A DNA stretch of 64,000 bases, from contig JAEZCT010000050.1 of assembly GCA_023433405.1 (NCBI GenBank), positions 80,578-144,577 on the forward strand, read 5' to 3'. This document shows, in pieces, positions 36,680-45,405 of the stretch (position 1 is its first letter; the number at the start of each line of letters is the position of its first letter). The position numbers and the translations under genes are program-made. Origin of the DNA: Bacillota bacterium (lineage in GTDB: Bacteria; Bacillota; Clostridia; Oscillospirales; Ruminococcaceae). The notes under the pieces were generated by a model. The model did no database searches and was not told the origin of the DNA. It saw nothing but the letters and a program-made list of their open reading frames with translations.

Positions 36680-38206
36680 TTATGTAAGGCTTTCGAGCTG
36701 GGTAATGAGCTTGCGAATGCGTTCAAGGGTAATTTTGCGCGCCCGCTGGGTGGGCGAAACCTTATCCAGTGTTCGGTCAAGGTGGCTGTATATGGCGGTG
36801 GTGAGGCTGGGCTGGTTGAGCGCGAAGATGGCGGGAGGCTCGGTTTTACGCACAATCAGCGCGCCGATATCATCCTTGGCAACAATGCTTACGTTAGTAA
36901 GTCCTTCGCCGGTGATGTAAAAATTGTAGCCCGCCTGTTCCTCCAGCAGCCTTACAATGGCACGAAGATGAAGGGCATACTCCTGCGGGGTGTAGGGAAT
37001 GGGCGAAATGCCGAACAGGGAGGTGTAGGGTACTGTAACCTGCCCTGCCCCTAATGCCTGGGAGTTGGGCAGAGAAACGTACTCGGTGTGGAGATGGTGG
37101 CTCAGGTTTTTATCAAACTGCGCGGCAAGCTCGTTTTGCGCGTTAATCAGTCTGCGGCGTATGGCCGGGTCTGCGATGGCGCGCCCTGCAATCGCGGAAA
37201 ACAGCTCGGGAGGCATTGTGCTGATGGATAAACAGTCGGAGCGGAAGATAACGTCACCAGGCTGGGAGAGGAACTCATTGACAAGATCAACCGACTTTGT
37301 GTTGTTGCGCAGGGTAACAATGCGCATGAGAGGGCGGCAAACAAACTGAAAATCCTCAAAATCCTTCTCCAGCGCGTGAACAAGCTGACGGTCGCTGTGA
37401 AAATAGGTGACCATATGCTCCTGCTTTAAATGCAGGCACTCGCTGTTTATTGCAAACAGCCCTTGGGCAATGAGGCGGGTGCGACAAAAGGTACCCTGCG
37501 TATACTTTGGGTAATAATAGGACTCCACTGCCCCCGTCATGTACAGGGGCAACCAGGCCTCTACCGCAAGCAGCATTTGAGAGCTGTCGCGGCTGATGGT
37601 GTGTATAATCTTAATTTCGCAGCCAAGCTCTATAATCTTGCCGGTCATAAGCTCCCAGCGGTTTAGAAAGGAGTTGTCCTCAAACAGCCATTCCATCCCC
37701 TCGTCGCTGTAAAAGAACAGCTTGCAGGGCTTGCCGTAATCAAGCACCCGCATTAAAAAGCACAATATGGCCTCTCGCTTTCCGCTCATATCGTAGTAAA
37801 CCTCGCATGTCGTATCCTGCCCCTTGGGGGCAAGGGTATCGGGAGGTGAGGCTCCCTTGCGGCTGTTTGTAAATACCGAGATTTCGCTGAGAAAGTTCTC
37901 CACCGCACTGCCCTGCTCGTGGTCGGAAAGCCAGATCTCCAGTGCCAGGGCAAGAAAATCCGACGGCTGCTTTTCGTAACGCATCCCAATCAGCTCACAG
38001 AGCGCGATCCTTTGGTAATCAAGCTTTGCCACATCGGCAAAATAGCGGGAAATTGAGGTGATAAAATGGTTCTTCTTTCCGGGTGCGCGGCTCCCGTTGC
38101 GCCAGCGGCTGATGAGTGAGGTATCCACCGAAAGCGCAAGCGCAAGGCGGCTGTTGGAGACCGTAAAGGTCTGCATTAACACGCTAAGCTTCTCATGAAA
38201 GTACAT
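36680..38206 (-). CDS. Large HTH protein of unknown function
   Basis: A 508-residue protein. Residues about 1-60 look like an XRE/Cro-type HTH (SNSRLALALSVDTSLISRWRNGSRAP). The following 450 residues have no domain I can name. They contain predicted alpha/beta sequence and no transmembrane helix. I regard it as one of the clostridial families of HTH proteins with large unassigned C-terminal regions. AGGAG precedes the ATG at 38206. Its stop codon is a target-site duplication of MITE copy E. It is divergent from a small unknown gene across a region with a strong palindrome, which suggests it controls that promoter (inference). Confidence 0.8.
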   Translation of the reverse strand: MYFHEKLSVLMQTFTVSNSRLALALSVDTSLISRWRNGSRAPGKKNHFITSISRYFADVAKLDYQRIALCELIGMRYEKQPSDFLALALEIWLSDHEQGSAVENFLSEISVFTNSRKGASPPDTLAPKGQDTTCEVYYDMSGKREAILCFLMRVLDYGKPCKLFFYSDEGMEWLFEDNSFLNRWELMTGKIIELGCEIKIIHTISRDSSQMLLAVEAWLPLYMTGAVESYYYPKYTQGTFCRTRLIAQGLFAINSECLHLKQEHMVTYFHSDRQLVHALEKDFEDFQFVCRPLMRIVTLRNNTKSVDLVNEFLSQPGDVIFRSDCLSISTMPPELFSAIAGRAIADPAIRRRLINAQNELAAQFDKNLSHHLHTEYVSLPNSQALGAGQVTVPYTSLFGISPIPYTPQEYALHLRAIVRLLEEQAGYNFYITGEGLTNVSIVAKDDIGALIVRKTEPPAIFALNQPSLTTAIYSHLDRTLDKVSPTQRARKITLERIRKLITQLESLT

Positions 38207-38454
38207 TAATCATTTCTCCTGTTGCTCCAGTTTCATAAAGTCGGCGACCCCTGCCACTGAGCCGATGGCAACGGGCGTTAAGACCGATACAAACGGTGCG
38301 GGATTAGGGGGAGCAAGCACTGTTTGCCGTTAACTGTAAGCCCGACATTTTGCGGCGTATAAAATTATTGCTACTGAAGGGCAGTCTTTACGAAAGCCCC
38401 CAAAATAGTGAGTTGCAATGCTTAAATATTGACAAAAATAACGCTACAAATTAC

Positions 38455-38483
38455 ATCATAGCAATATTAGCGAAAAAAAGCAA
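38455..38483 (-). promoter_or_regulatory. Promoter of the large HTH gene
   Basis: On the minus strand: TTGCTT (38483-38478), 17-bp spacer, TATGAT (38460-38455). The leader would be about 240 bases. Confidence 0.45.
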
Positions 38484-38487
38484 TATT

Positions 38488-38509
38488 ATTGTCACAAAAT
38501 AGTGACAAT
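38488..38509. promoter_or_regulatory. Palindromic operator candidate
   Basis: ATTGTCAC and GTGACAAT, 8-bp perfect arms around 6 bases, placed between the two divergent promoters. This is typical of a dimeric HTH repressor or activator site. Confidence 0.6.
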
Positions 38510-38539
38510 GCAATGTCAATGACAAAACAATGCAAGTTA

Positions 38540-38567
38540 TTGCAATATAGAAGACACATTATATAAT
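38540..38567 (+). promoter_or_regulatory. Promoter of the small unknown gene
   Basis: TTGCAA (38540-38545), 16-bp spacer, TATAAT (38562-38567). Confidence 0.6.
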
Positions 38568-38693
38568 GGAATAGTAAGCCATAACGGAGGGCAAGAAAAG
38601 GTATCTCAACAGCAATAATTAGAAAACCCCGTCGGATGAAAGCCGAAGGGGTTGGTACTTATTATTCTTATAAAACGATAAAGGAGTATTGCA

Positions 38694-39008
38694 GTGGGCT
38701 TTGATGTATGGATTTATACGGGCTTCTACAGCCGCAAGCGTTATACCTTTGCCGTTTTCGACGATGAGATCAGCCTAAACCCTGTTACCGGGTCTCGCAA
38801 CGGGAGGGTCGCCATGACGACCGATGAATTAAGCTGTGTATTTGTGGATGCTCAGTCAAGAGAAATGGTCATAGTCAGCGAAAAAGGTACCTACTATGGA
38901 AGGGTAGACCGGCATGAGAACATCCGAGTGGTGGGAGAAATGCTCAAACAGCTGCCGGTGTGCGAAACGGCAGGCTTTGACACGGCGGAGGAAATGTGCT
39001 TAGGCTGA
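38694..39008 (+). CDS. Small protein of unknown function
   Basis: A 104-residue protein that I do not recognise. Sequence is beta-rich with many aromatic residues near the N-terminus (FDVWIYTGFYSRKRYTFAVF) and alternating hydrophobics around residues 50-75. There is no signal peptide or transmembrane helix. The GTG at 38694 has AAAGGAG 7 bases upstream. It lies about 125 bases downstream of a good promoter and opposite the large HTH gene, so the two probably form one regulatory module (inference). Confidence 0.65.
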   Translation: MGFDVWIYTGFYSRKRYTFAVFDDEISLNPVTGSRNGRVAMTTDELSCVFVDAQSREMVIVSEKGTYYGRVDRHENIRVVGEMLKQLPVCETAGFDTAEEMCLG

Positions 39009-39197
39009 TTTCTTCTTTTCCTCAAAAACGTAAACCGGGCATAAGCCGCAAGCCGGCATAGCGCATTGCCGGTCTGCGGGTTATCATGAGACTCTGCCTG
39101 TTTGCTTTTAACGTGTGATATACCAAATTAACTTATAATGCCTATGATGTCATCCTCCTTTGTATAGTGGAAACAGGAGAGTCGGTGTAAGCCTAGC

Positions 39198-39803
39198 CTA
39201 AGACTGAGGAAGTATACCAATACCCTCCAGTAAAATCTTTAGCCCGATTAAAACCAGCGCAAGGCCGCCAATGCGCTCCGCGTTCTTTTGAAAACGTTCT
39301 CCCACCAGCTTGCCCGCGGTAACCCCGACAACGGAAAGCAGCAGGGTGATAACCCCGATGAGGGTAATGGCAATAAAAATATTTACCTTAAAAAAAGCAA
39401 AGGTAATACCTGCGGCCATGGCGTCGATGCTTGTGGCAAGCGCAAGCGGCAGCATTCTCTTTGGGCTAAGCAGGGCAGCGGTTACCGTGCAGCTATCCGC
39501 GTTTTCCTCGCATTTGCAGGAGTCGTGATCCACCTTAAAGGTTTCCCATATCATCTTTAACCCTATAATTGAAAGAAGCGCAAAGGCAATCCAGTGGGCA
39601 AACTGGGTTATTTTATCCGAAAATCCGGTTCCCAAAAGGTAGCCGGCAAGCGGCATGAGCGCCTGGAATCCTCCAAAATACAACCCCACAATCAGCGCAG
39701 TCCTCAGGCTCCGTTTGGGCGCGGCAAGGCCGGTGCATACCGCAACGGCAAATGCGTCCATGGAGAGAAAGACGGCAATCAACAACAGTTCCGTCAAGCT
39801 CAT
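39198..39803 (-). CDS. mntP: Manganese efflux pump MntP
   Basis: Exports Mn(II). A 201-residue, six-helix protein with the two internal-repeat acidic motifs SMDAFAVAV (TM1) and SIDAMAAGI (TM4). A cytosolic loop between repeats carries Cys/Glu/Asp residues (DSCKCEENADSC). The ATG at 39803 has AAAGAGG about 11 bases upstream; an in-frame extension to 39833 covers that SD. The preceding yybP-ykoY riboswitch and terminator fit manganese-induced expression. Confidence 0.95.
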   Translation of the reverse strand: MSLTELLLIAVFLSMDAFAVAVCTGLAAPKRSLRTALIVGLYFGGFQALMPLAGYLLGTGFSDKITQFAHWIAFALLSIIGLKMIWETFKVDHDSCKCEENADSCTVTAALLSPKRMLPLALATSIDAMAAGITFAFFKVNIFIAITLIGVITLLLSVVGVTAGKLVGERFQKNAERIGGLALVLIGLKILLEGIGILPQS

Positions 39804-39909
39804 ATTCTTTTTTCCTCTTTCCTCAAATTCCACATACAGCCTAAAGGCTAGCCCCTTTAGGCAATGGCAAAGCTTGCAAGCCGCAGCCTTGCGGCATAAC
39901 CTTGCCTAT

Positions 39910-39956
39910 ATAAAAATAAAAAAACTCAGGTATAACCATTTTGGCTAAACCTGAGT
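39910..39956 (-). terminator. Riboswitch-associated terminator upstream of mntP
   Basis: On the minus strand, ACTCAGGTTTAGCC pairs with GGTTATACCTGAGT around 5 bases, followed by TTTTTTTATTTTT. It lies about 40 bases after the manganese aptamer and about 110 bases before mntP. Confidence 0.9.
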
Positions 39957-39979
39957 GATGTTAAGCATACTGCGCGCAA

Positions 39980-40130
39980 GTACGCGAAAACGACCCTTCA
40001 TGCATAGCCATAACAGTTATACATGAGTCTCGTTAATTAAGGTAAGCCAGACCAGCGAACCGGTCAGTATGTTGACTTACCGCACAACTTGTGCTAACTA
40101 CTCCCTCACGAGCATTCTTATTATTGTTAA
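39980..40130 (-). ncRNA. yybP-ykoY manganese riboswitch
   Basis: The minus strand shows both conserved aptamer loops: GAGGGAGTAG (40107-40098) and AACGAGAC (40034-40027). Between them are a GCACAA/TTGTGC hairpin and a GGTAAG...CTTACC helix enclosing GACC/GGTC. This is the yybP-ykoY architecture, in which Mn(II) binding disrupts the downstream terminator. Control of mntP is a known pairing. Confidence 0.87.
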
Positions 40131-40158
40131 TTACATTTGGCGTAATTAACTTCTATCT

Positions 40159-40187
40159 ATTATATGGTCTACGGAGCAGAAAGTCAA
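40159..40187 (-). promoter_or_regulatory. mntP promoter
   Basis: On the minus strand: TTGACT (40187-40182), 17-bp spacer, TATAAT (40164-40159), directly upstream of the riboswitch. Confidence 0.85.
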
Positions 40188-40400
40188 GAAAAACACGACG
40201 AAAATCAGAGGATCGGGTCGGCGGGCAGGAAAATGGGAGAACAAAAAGGAAATTTTTGCATTTAAATTAAGGATGAAACTAGAATATCACAAACGGAAGG
40301 AGATGGGCGGACGGAGGATAAGCGCCGCGCAGTGGAGCTGTCGTTTTGGAATAAATCCTAAATACGATGGTTTAATATGAAATGCCGGGTTTTTTGGAAA

Positions 40401-40430
40401 TTGACAGGGACAAGATAAAGAGGATACAAT
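40401..40430 (+). promoter_or_regulatory. MFS gene promoter
   Basis: TTGACA (40401-40406), 18-bp spacer, TACAAT (40425-40430). Confidence 0.7.
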
Positions 40431-40457
40431 GAGAGGCGTGGCGAAGACCACACATGC

Positions 40458-40532
40458 GCCGCCCCGCTAGAGGGAACAGATTTTTCTCCCTTTACCTTGT
40501 ATTCCCTCCACAGGGGGCACGGGGCTGCTTTG
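40458..40532 (+). other. Structured leader of the MFS gene
   Basis: Nested complementarity: GCCGCCCCG near 40458 with CGGGGCTGC near 40520, and GAGGGAA (about 40471) with TTCCCTC (about 40503). It ends just before the SD, so it could mask translation. It matches no riboswitch class that I can name. Confidence 0.4.
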
Positions 40533-40548
40533 AAAGGAACTCTTTATT

Positions 40549-41739
40549 ATGACAATATTACTGCTTATACTAATCTACCTTGCGTTTATCAGCCTAGGGC
40601 TGCCCGATTCCCTGCTGGGTGCGGTATGGCCCGCCGCATATCCTGAGTTTGGCGTACCCTACAGCTTTGCAGGAATCTATTCCGTCGCAATATTCTTATC
40701 CACCGTTCTCTCCTCCATGTTCAGTGCGCACGTTATCCGCCGCTTTGGAACCGGAAAGGTCACCGCTGTGAGTGTAGGGCTGACGGCAACCGCGCTGATG
40801 GGCATATACTTTGCGCCCTCCGCGCTATGGCTGTTAGCCATGTGCCTGCCCCTTGGTCTTGGCGCTGGGGCGGTGGATGCGGGACTTAACGCCTATGTGG
40901 CGGAGCATTACAAATCCCGACATATGAGCTGGCTGCACTGCTTTTGGGGGGTAGGCGCGATGGCGGGACCCATCCTGCTCTCGCGTTACATAGAAGCTGG
41001 CAACTGGCGGGGAGGCTACCGGCTCATTTCGTTCCTTCAATTCGGATTGTGTGCGGCGCTGCTTATTGCCATCCCCCTGTGGGGTAAGGTTGCCCGATTA
41101 AACGAGGGCAAGGAGCTGCGGGGAGAAGGCAAAGAAAGAACCGTCGGGCTTATTGCGGCGCTGCAAATTAAGGGTGTAAAGCCCGCGCTGCTCTCCTTTT
41201 TATTTTACTGCGGCGTGGAAACAACGGTGGGTCTTTGGGGCGCAAGCTACTTAAGCAGTGTAAAAGGCTTCTCACCCGCCCAATCGGCGGGGCTCATTTC
41301 CGTTTTCTTCTTCGGCATTACAATCGGGCGGTTTTTAAACGGCTTTGCGACAATAAAGCTTTCCAACCGGGTGCTGGTGCGCACCGGTATATTAACCACC
41401 GCGGTCGGCATTGTGGTCTTGCTTCTGCCGCTGCCAGAAAGCATAGCGGTGGTTGGCCTTGGGTTAATCGGCTTTGGCTGCGCGCCGGTGTTCCCCTGCC
41501 TGCTGCATGAAACCCCTGTGCTGTTTGGAAGGGAGAACGCGCAAGCCATTATGGGCTTTCAGCTTGCGTCGGCCTATGTGGGATGCAGCTTAATGCCGCC
41601 GTTGTTCGGCCTAGTGGCGCAAATCACCTCGCTCGCACTGTTCCCGGTGTGCGTTCTTTTATTTGCAGGAGGCTTGTTTGCTTGTACGGAGCGTGTGGGG
41701 GCGTTATCACGGCAAACAGCGAAACCTGCGGCGGAATAA
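40549..41739 (+). CDS. MFS transporter, fucose-permease-like
   Basis: A 396-residue major-facilitator protein with 12 predicted helices. Features are LGLPDSLLGAVWP in TM1, a central loop around residue 185, and LPLGLGAGAVDAGLNAYVAEHY in TM4/5, as in the FucP/YfkF-like branch. The substrate is not evident; it could import a sugar or export a small molecule. A GAAAGGA SD precedes the ATG. It has its own promoter and terminator, so it is monocistronic. Confidence 0.83.
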   Translation: MTILLLILIYLAFISLGLPDSLLGAVWPAAYPEFGVPYSFAGIYSVAIFLSTVLSSMFSAHVIRRFGTGKVTAVSVGLTATALMGIYFAPSALWLLAMCLPLGLGAGAVDAGLNAYVAEHYKSRHMSWLHCFWGVGAMAGPILLSRYIEAGNWRGGYRLISFLQFGLCAALLIAIPLWGKVARLNEGKELRGEGKERTVGLIAALQIKGVKPALLSFLFYCGVETTVGLWGASYLSSVKGFSPAQSAGLISVFFFGITIGRFLNGFATIKLSNRVLVRTGILTTAVGIVVLLLPLPESIAVVGLGLIGFGCAPVFPCLLHETPVLFGRENAQAIMGFQLASAYVGCSLMPPLFGLVAQITSLALFPVCVLLFAGGLFACTERVGALSRQTAKPAAE

Positions 41740-41773
41740 TGCTGCAAAGCAAAGGATTAGGGATAGGAAATAA

Positions 41774-41826
41774 AATCGTACCAGGGGTGCTGCAAAACAA
41801 AAAATTGCAGCACCCCTGGTACGATT
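41774..41826. terminator. Terminator between convergent genes
   Basis: A 22-bp perfect stem (41774-41795 with 41805-41826) and a 9-base A-rich loop. It follows the MFS gene and precedes the 3' end of the leftward methyltransferase-like gene. Confidence 0.85.
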
Positions 41827-41837
41827 ATTATGGTCTG

Positions 41838-42998
41838 TTAGTATAATATCGCGCCGTATTGCTCTGCCAGCGCGGCAAGCTTCGCTTTATCGATATAGCT
41901 TCGGGAATCCACCAGCGCAAGCCCCTGAAACTGAATCAGCGCGGCCTCAAGCGCAGTCTCGTCGTCCGATTGCAAAATAACCGGCAGGGTAGCCATATGG
42001 GCGTTTGCGGCAAACAGCGCGGCGTCTTCTGCACAAACGATGGAGACGGCAATCGCGTCATAGCCTTCTGCTTCCGCGTCTAAAAGCTCCTCGCCCATAT
42101 CCAGTGAGCAGGTCAGCGTGGGGCTTGCGGTGAGCGCCGCGGGGATAAAATACGCCTCTTTATGCCCCGAAGCCAGCCTTTCTCCTTCCGCCTTTTTGGC
42201 GGTGCGCAGGTTGGGACGGTAGCTGCCTAGCCTCATTGCGGTCGCCTCGATATGCGCGGGGGTCGCGCCGCTGCCGCCGCAAACAATATCCGCGCCCATA
42301 CACACCAGCTCCTCCAAAACGGCGGCAAACTCGTGGGGGGTAAGGGTACGCGGGGATAAGTCCTCCTGCCAATGGGCATCCACTCGCGCAATCAAAGGAA
42401 TGCGCGAATAGGGGTACAGGCGGGCGATCGCTTTTTTGACAATGGCGGGGTCACCCGCGCCGCTTACCCCAAACGCCGCCGCGCCCAGCGCCTCGGCGGC
42501 CATCAGGCAGGCAAGTAGATCCGCGTCCCACGAGGGTGTGCGAAGCTCGTCGCTTACCGGTACGGTGGCATAAACCGCAAGACCGGGGGAACGCGCCGCA
42601 AGCAGCGCCGCACGAAGATCCACCACATTCGTAAACTCATCCAAAAACAAAAAGTCAACGCCGCTTTGGGCAAGCGCGCTCATCTTTGTGCGGTAGTCGG
42701 CAATCAGGCGAAAGAAGGTGGATTCGCCAAAGGGCTGAATCTCAATTTCAGAAAGTGTCACCGTACCGCCGACCGGGACGCGGCTGTTTGCGGCGGTAAC
42801 GGTGCCGAGTGCCAGCAGTGCGTTTTGCTCCGGGGTAAGCACCGTATGGGCGGGGGACAGCACCGCCCTTGCTCCCGCAAGGATATACCCCTCCGTAAGT
42901 TCCCATAGGCGCACGTCGCCGGTTAGCAGGGCATCTCCCTGCGCGGAAAGCGTGACTTTGCCGTTAAGAAGCAAGGGGCGTATATCGGGTATTTCCAT
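41838..42998 (-). CDS. Homocysteine S-methyltransferase-like protein lacking zinc cysteines
   Basis: A protein of about 386 residues related to the homocysteine-binding barrel of MetH/BHMT. It has the family layout (YILAGARAVLSPAHTVL, GGTVTLSEIEIQPFG, VDFLFLDEFTNVVDLRAAL). However, the first zinc-cysteine segment (GVNC in the family) reads GVSG, and the terminal GGCCGTTP reads GGSGATP. All three zinc ligands are missing, so thiol methylation by the usual mechanism is unlikely. The last 110 residues are family-unlike. The ATG at 42998 has GGAGG 14 bases upstream; the ATG at 43019 lacks an SD. It follows argS on the same strand. Confidence 0.75.
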   Translation of the reverse strand: MEIPDIRPLLLNGKVTLSAQGDALLTGDVRLWELTEGYILAGARAVLSPAHTVLTPEQNALLALGTVTAANSRVPVGGTVTLSEIEIQPFGESTFFRLIADYRTKMSALAQSGVDFLFLDEFTNVVDLRAALLAARSPGLAVYATVPVSDELRTPSWDADLLACLMAAEALGAAAFGVSGAGDPAIVKKAIARLYPYSRIPLIARVDAHWQEDLSPRTLTPHEFAAVLEELVCMGADIVCGGSGATPAHIEATAMRLGSYRPNLRTAKKAEGERLASGHKEAYFIPAALTASPTLTCSLDMGEELLDAEAEGYDAIAVSIVCAEDAALFAANAHMATLPVILQSDDETALEAALIQFQGLALVDSRSYIDKAKLAALAEQYGAILY

Positions 42999-43138
42999 GA
43001 ACTTTATGATTACCTCCATTAGCTTGGCCCAGTTTCTATTACCCGTCGCTCATCCCGCTTCAGCCAGCGCAGGAGAGTGGCAAGCGGTGCCGGGAAAATG
43101 GCTTTTATACGTTTCCCGCAGTAAAAACGGGGATTGTA

Positions 43139-44827
43139 TTACATGGTCTCGGGGGCGGTAATTTTAAGCAGCTTGAGCACGTTTTCCAGTGTAATGCGCA
43201 CCGCCGCGCACAGGTTCAGGCGCGCCTGCATCAGCGGCTCATCGTCGCTCTTGACGCGGTGGGCGTTATAAAACTTGTGAAACAGTGTGGCAAGCTCGAG
43301 ACAATAGCGGGTCATCCGCGCGGGGTCGTAGTTTTTGGCCGCCTCGTCCACCTCGCCCGGCAGCTTAGCAAGGTGTCTGATAAGCTCCATCTCCTCCCGA
43401 GATACCAGCGCCCGCAGCTCCTGGGCGGTGCAAGAACGCAGGGCAATACCCTCCGCCCCCAGATTTTTAAAGATGCTGCAAATACGCGCATAGGCGTATT
43501 GCACATAGTAAACCGGGTTTTGGGCGCTTTGCTCCACCGCAAGATCCAGGTCAAAATCAAAGTGGCTGTTGGGCTCGCGCAGGTTAAAGTAAAAACGCGC
43601 CGCATCCACCGGCACCTCATCGAGCAGGTCGGCCATGGTAATGGCCTTGCCGGTACGCTTGGACATGCGCACCACCTCGCCGCCGCGCACCAGGCGAACC
43701 AGCTGCATCAGCACAATATCCAGTCGGTCGCTGTCTATGCCTACGGCAGTCATCGCGCCCTTAAGGCGGCTTACATGCCCATGGTGATCCGCGCCCCAGA
43801 TGTTAATGACCTTGTCAAAGCCCCGGTCGATAAACTTATTGTAATGGTACGCAATATCCGCGGCAAAATAGGTGGGTATTCCGTTTGCACGCACCAGTAC
43901 ATCGTCTTTTTCCGCGCCGAACGCGGTGGCCTTGTACCAGATTGCGCCGTCCTTTTCATAGGTATAGCCGTTCTTGGTCAAAAGCTCAAGGACAGCGGTA
44001 ATTTTTCCGTTTTGGTGCAGTACGCTTTCATAAAACCATACATCATACTCCACACGGTATTGGCCAAGATCCGCGCGCAGCTTCTCCACATTTCGGGGCA
44101 GGGCGTAATCCACCAGCGCCTTCTTGCGGGTGCTCTCATCGCTTTCCACATAGGCATCGCCGTGAAGGGCGGCAAACTCCCTGGCGCGCTCCTTAATGTC
44201 CTCACCCTGATAGCCGTCCTCGGGAAAGTCCACATTGTCGCGGTAAAGCTGAAGATACCGCGCGCTCAAAGAGATGGCAAACTTCTCAATTTGGTTACCC
44301 GCGTCATTTACATAAAACTCGCGCGCCACGTCATACCCGGCATACTCCAGCACCGACGAAAGACAGTCGCCCAGCGCGCCGCCGCGGGCATTGCCCATGT
44401 GCATAGGACCGGTTGGGTTTGCCGAAACAAACTCCACCATGGTTTTTTTGCCCGCGCCATAGGTGGTGCGGCCAAAATGCTCTTTCTCCGCAAGTACCTC
44501 GCAGACCGCGGAGGAAAACCATTCGGAGCCCAGAAAGAAATTGATAAAACCCGGCCCCGCAATTTCACACCGCGCAAAGGAGGTACCCGCCAGCGCGCAG
44601 CGGTCGCAGATAATCTGCGCAATCTTCTTGGGCGGCAGCCGGAACGCGCGTGCGCTCACCATAGCGGCGTTGGTGGCAAAATCGCCGTGGGTGGTATCGG
44701 CTGGTATCTCAATGGTAAAAGCGGGCATTGCCTCGCTTGGCAGCTCTCCTGCCGCAACAGCGGCACCCAAAGCTGAAAGAAGGATGTCCTTAAGCTCGAC
44801 CTGTGCGGATTTTATCAAATCAGCCAT
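43139..44827 (-). CDS. argS: Arginyl-tRNA synthetase
   Basis: A 562-residue class I synthetase. It has an N-terminal tRNA-binding Add-1 domain, the HIGH-like site GPMHMGNARGGALGD near residue 130, RMSKRTGKAITM near 385 in place of KMSKS, and the helical anticodon-binding domain ending at LKLLKITAPETM. An SD (GGAAAGG) lies about 13 bases before the ATG. It follows the DUF1934 gene, as in the Bacillus ywiB-argS pair. Confidence 0.97.
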   Translation of the reverse strand: MADLIKSAQVELKDILLSALGAAVAAGELPSEAMPAFTIEIPADTTHGDFATNAAMVSARAFRLPPKKIAQIICDRCALAGTSFARCEIAGPGFINFFLGSEWFSSAVCEVLAEKEHFGRTTYGAGKKTMVEFVSANPTGPMHMGNARGGALGDCLSSVLEYAGYDVAREFYVNDAGNQIEKFAISLSARYLQLYRDNVDFPEDGYQGEDIKERAREFAALHGDAYVESDESTRKKALVDYALPRNVEKLRADLGQYRVEYDVWFYESVLHQNGKITAVLELLTKNGYTYEKDGAIWYKATAFGAEKDDVLVRANGIPTYFAADIAYHYNKFIDRGFDKVINIWGADHHGHVSRLKGAMTAVGIDSDRLDIVLMQLVRLVRGGEVVRMSKRTGKAITMADLLDEVPVDAARFYFNLREPNSHFDFDLDLAVEQSAQNPVYYVQYAYARICSIFKNLGAEGIALRSCTAQELRALVSREEMELIRHLAKLPGEVDEAAKNYDPARMTRYCLELATLFHKFYNAHRVKSDDEPLMQARLNLCAAVRITLENVLKLLKITAPETM

Positions 44828-44901
44828 TTATATATCCATTCCTTTCCGGAATTTGTGCGGGCTTTGTCACCTCATATAACACAAAAACCTGTTTGAAAGA
44901 G

Positions 44902-45342
44902 TTATCTTTCAAACTTTTGACACTCCTTGACGTTAATATAAATTTGGTTCTCGCTGGCAAGGTTCGAGTTGATATCCAGCGAGTATTTAAAGCTGACGTC
45001 GCCGCCCTGTTCCCCCAGGGTGTTGACGATGGAGTCGGAGAATACGCCTATCATAATATCTCCTGCGCCGGTATCATAATGGCAAAGGTGCCGGCGGCCT
45101 TTTTCAATATACAGCTCGGTTCGGTTCGCGCCGCGCCGCTTTAGAATAACCGAGCTGTCGCCCATTAGCTCCAGCATTGTGGTGGTGCCTTCAAAGCCGG
45201 TGGCCTCCGATTCCTTGTAGGAGATAATCTGCTTGCCGTCCTTGTTGATAAAGAGGTTGCCCATGGTTGTCAGTTCAATGGTATCCTCCTGACCGTCTAT
45301 GCTGGAAATTCCCTTTATGGAGATGAGTACATCCTTTTTCAT
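44902..45342 (-). CDS. DUF1934 (YwiB-like) beta-barrel protein
   Basis: A 146-residue calycin-like protein with KKDVLISIKGISSIDGQEDTIEL at the start, YKESEATGFEGTTTML near 45-60, and alternating beta pattern throughout, matching DUF1934/YwiB. Function unknown; the family is nearly always beside argS in Firmicutes, as here. An SD (GGAAAGG) lies upstream of the ATG at 45342. Confidence 0.85.
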   Translation of the reverse strand: MKKDVLISIKGISSIDGQEDTIELTTMGNLFINKDGKQIISYKESEATGFEGTTTMLELMGDSSVILKRRGANRTELYIEKGRRHLCHYDTGAGDIMIGVFSDSIVNTLGEQGGDVSFKYSLDINSNLASENQIYINVKECQKFER

Positions 45343-45405
45343 AATTGCGTTGTCCCCGTGCCTTTCCGGTTTTATGCCAACCGTTTCGTTATAGTAAAAA
45401 AATGA

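Larger units (their letters stand above)
38207..38693. other. Divergent regulatory region
   Basis: About 490 bp. It has a minus-strand promoter (38455-38483: TTGCTT, 17 bp, TATGAT), a palindrome (38488-38509), a plus-strand promoter (38540-38567) and a hairpin in the plus-strand leader (38624-38652: CCCC..TCGG/CCGA..GGGG). The middle is rich in CAAT-containing repeats. No gene is seen. Confidence 0.6.
40188..40548. other. Intergenic region, mntP leader / MFS gene
   Basis: About 360 bp. The right half has the MFS promoter and a structured leader. The left half shows nothing recognisable. Confidence 0.5.

Noticed and set aside
43259..44776. 505-codon open frame on the plus strand
   Set aside because: Entirely antisense to argS, without SD or recognisable domains.
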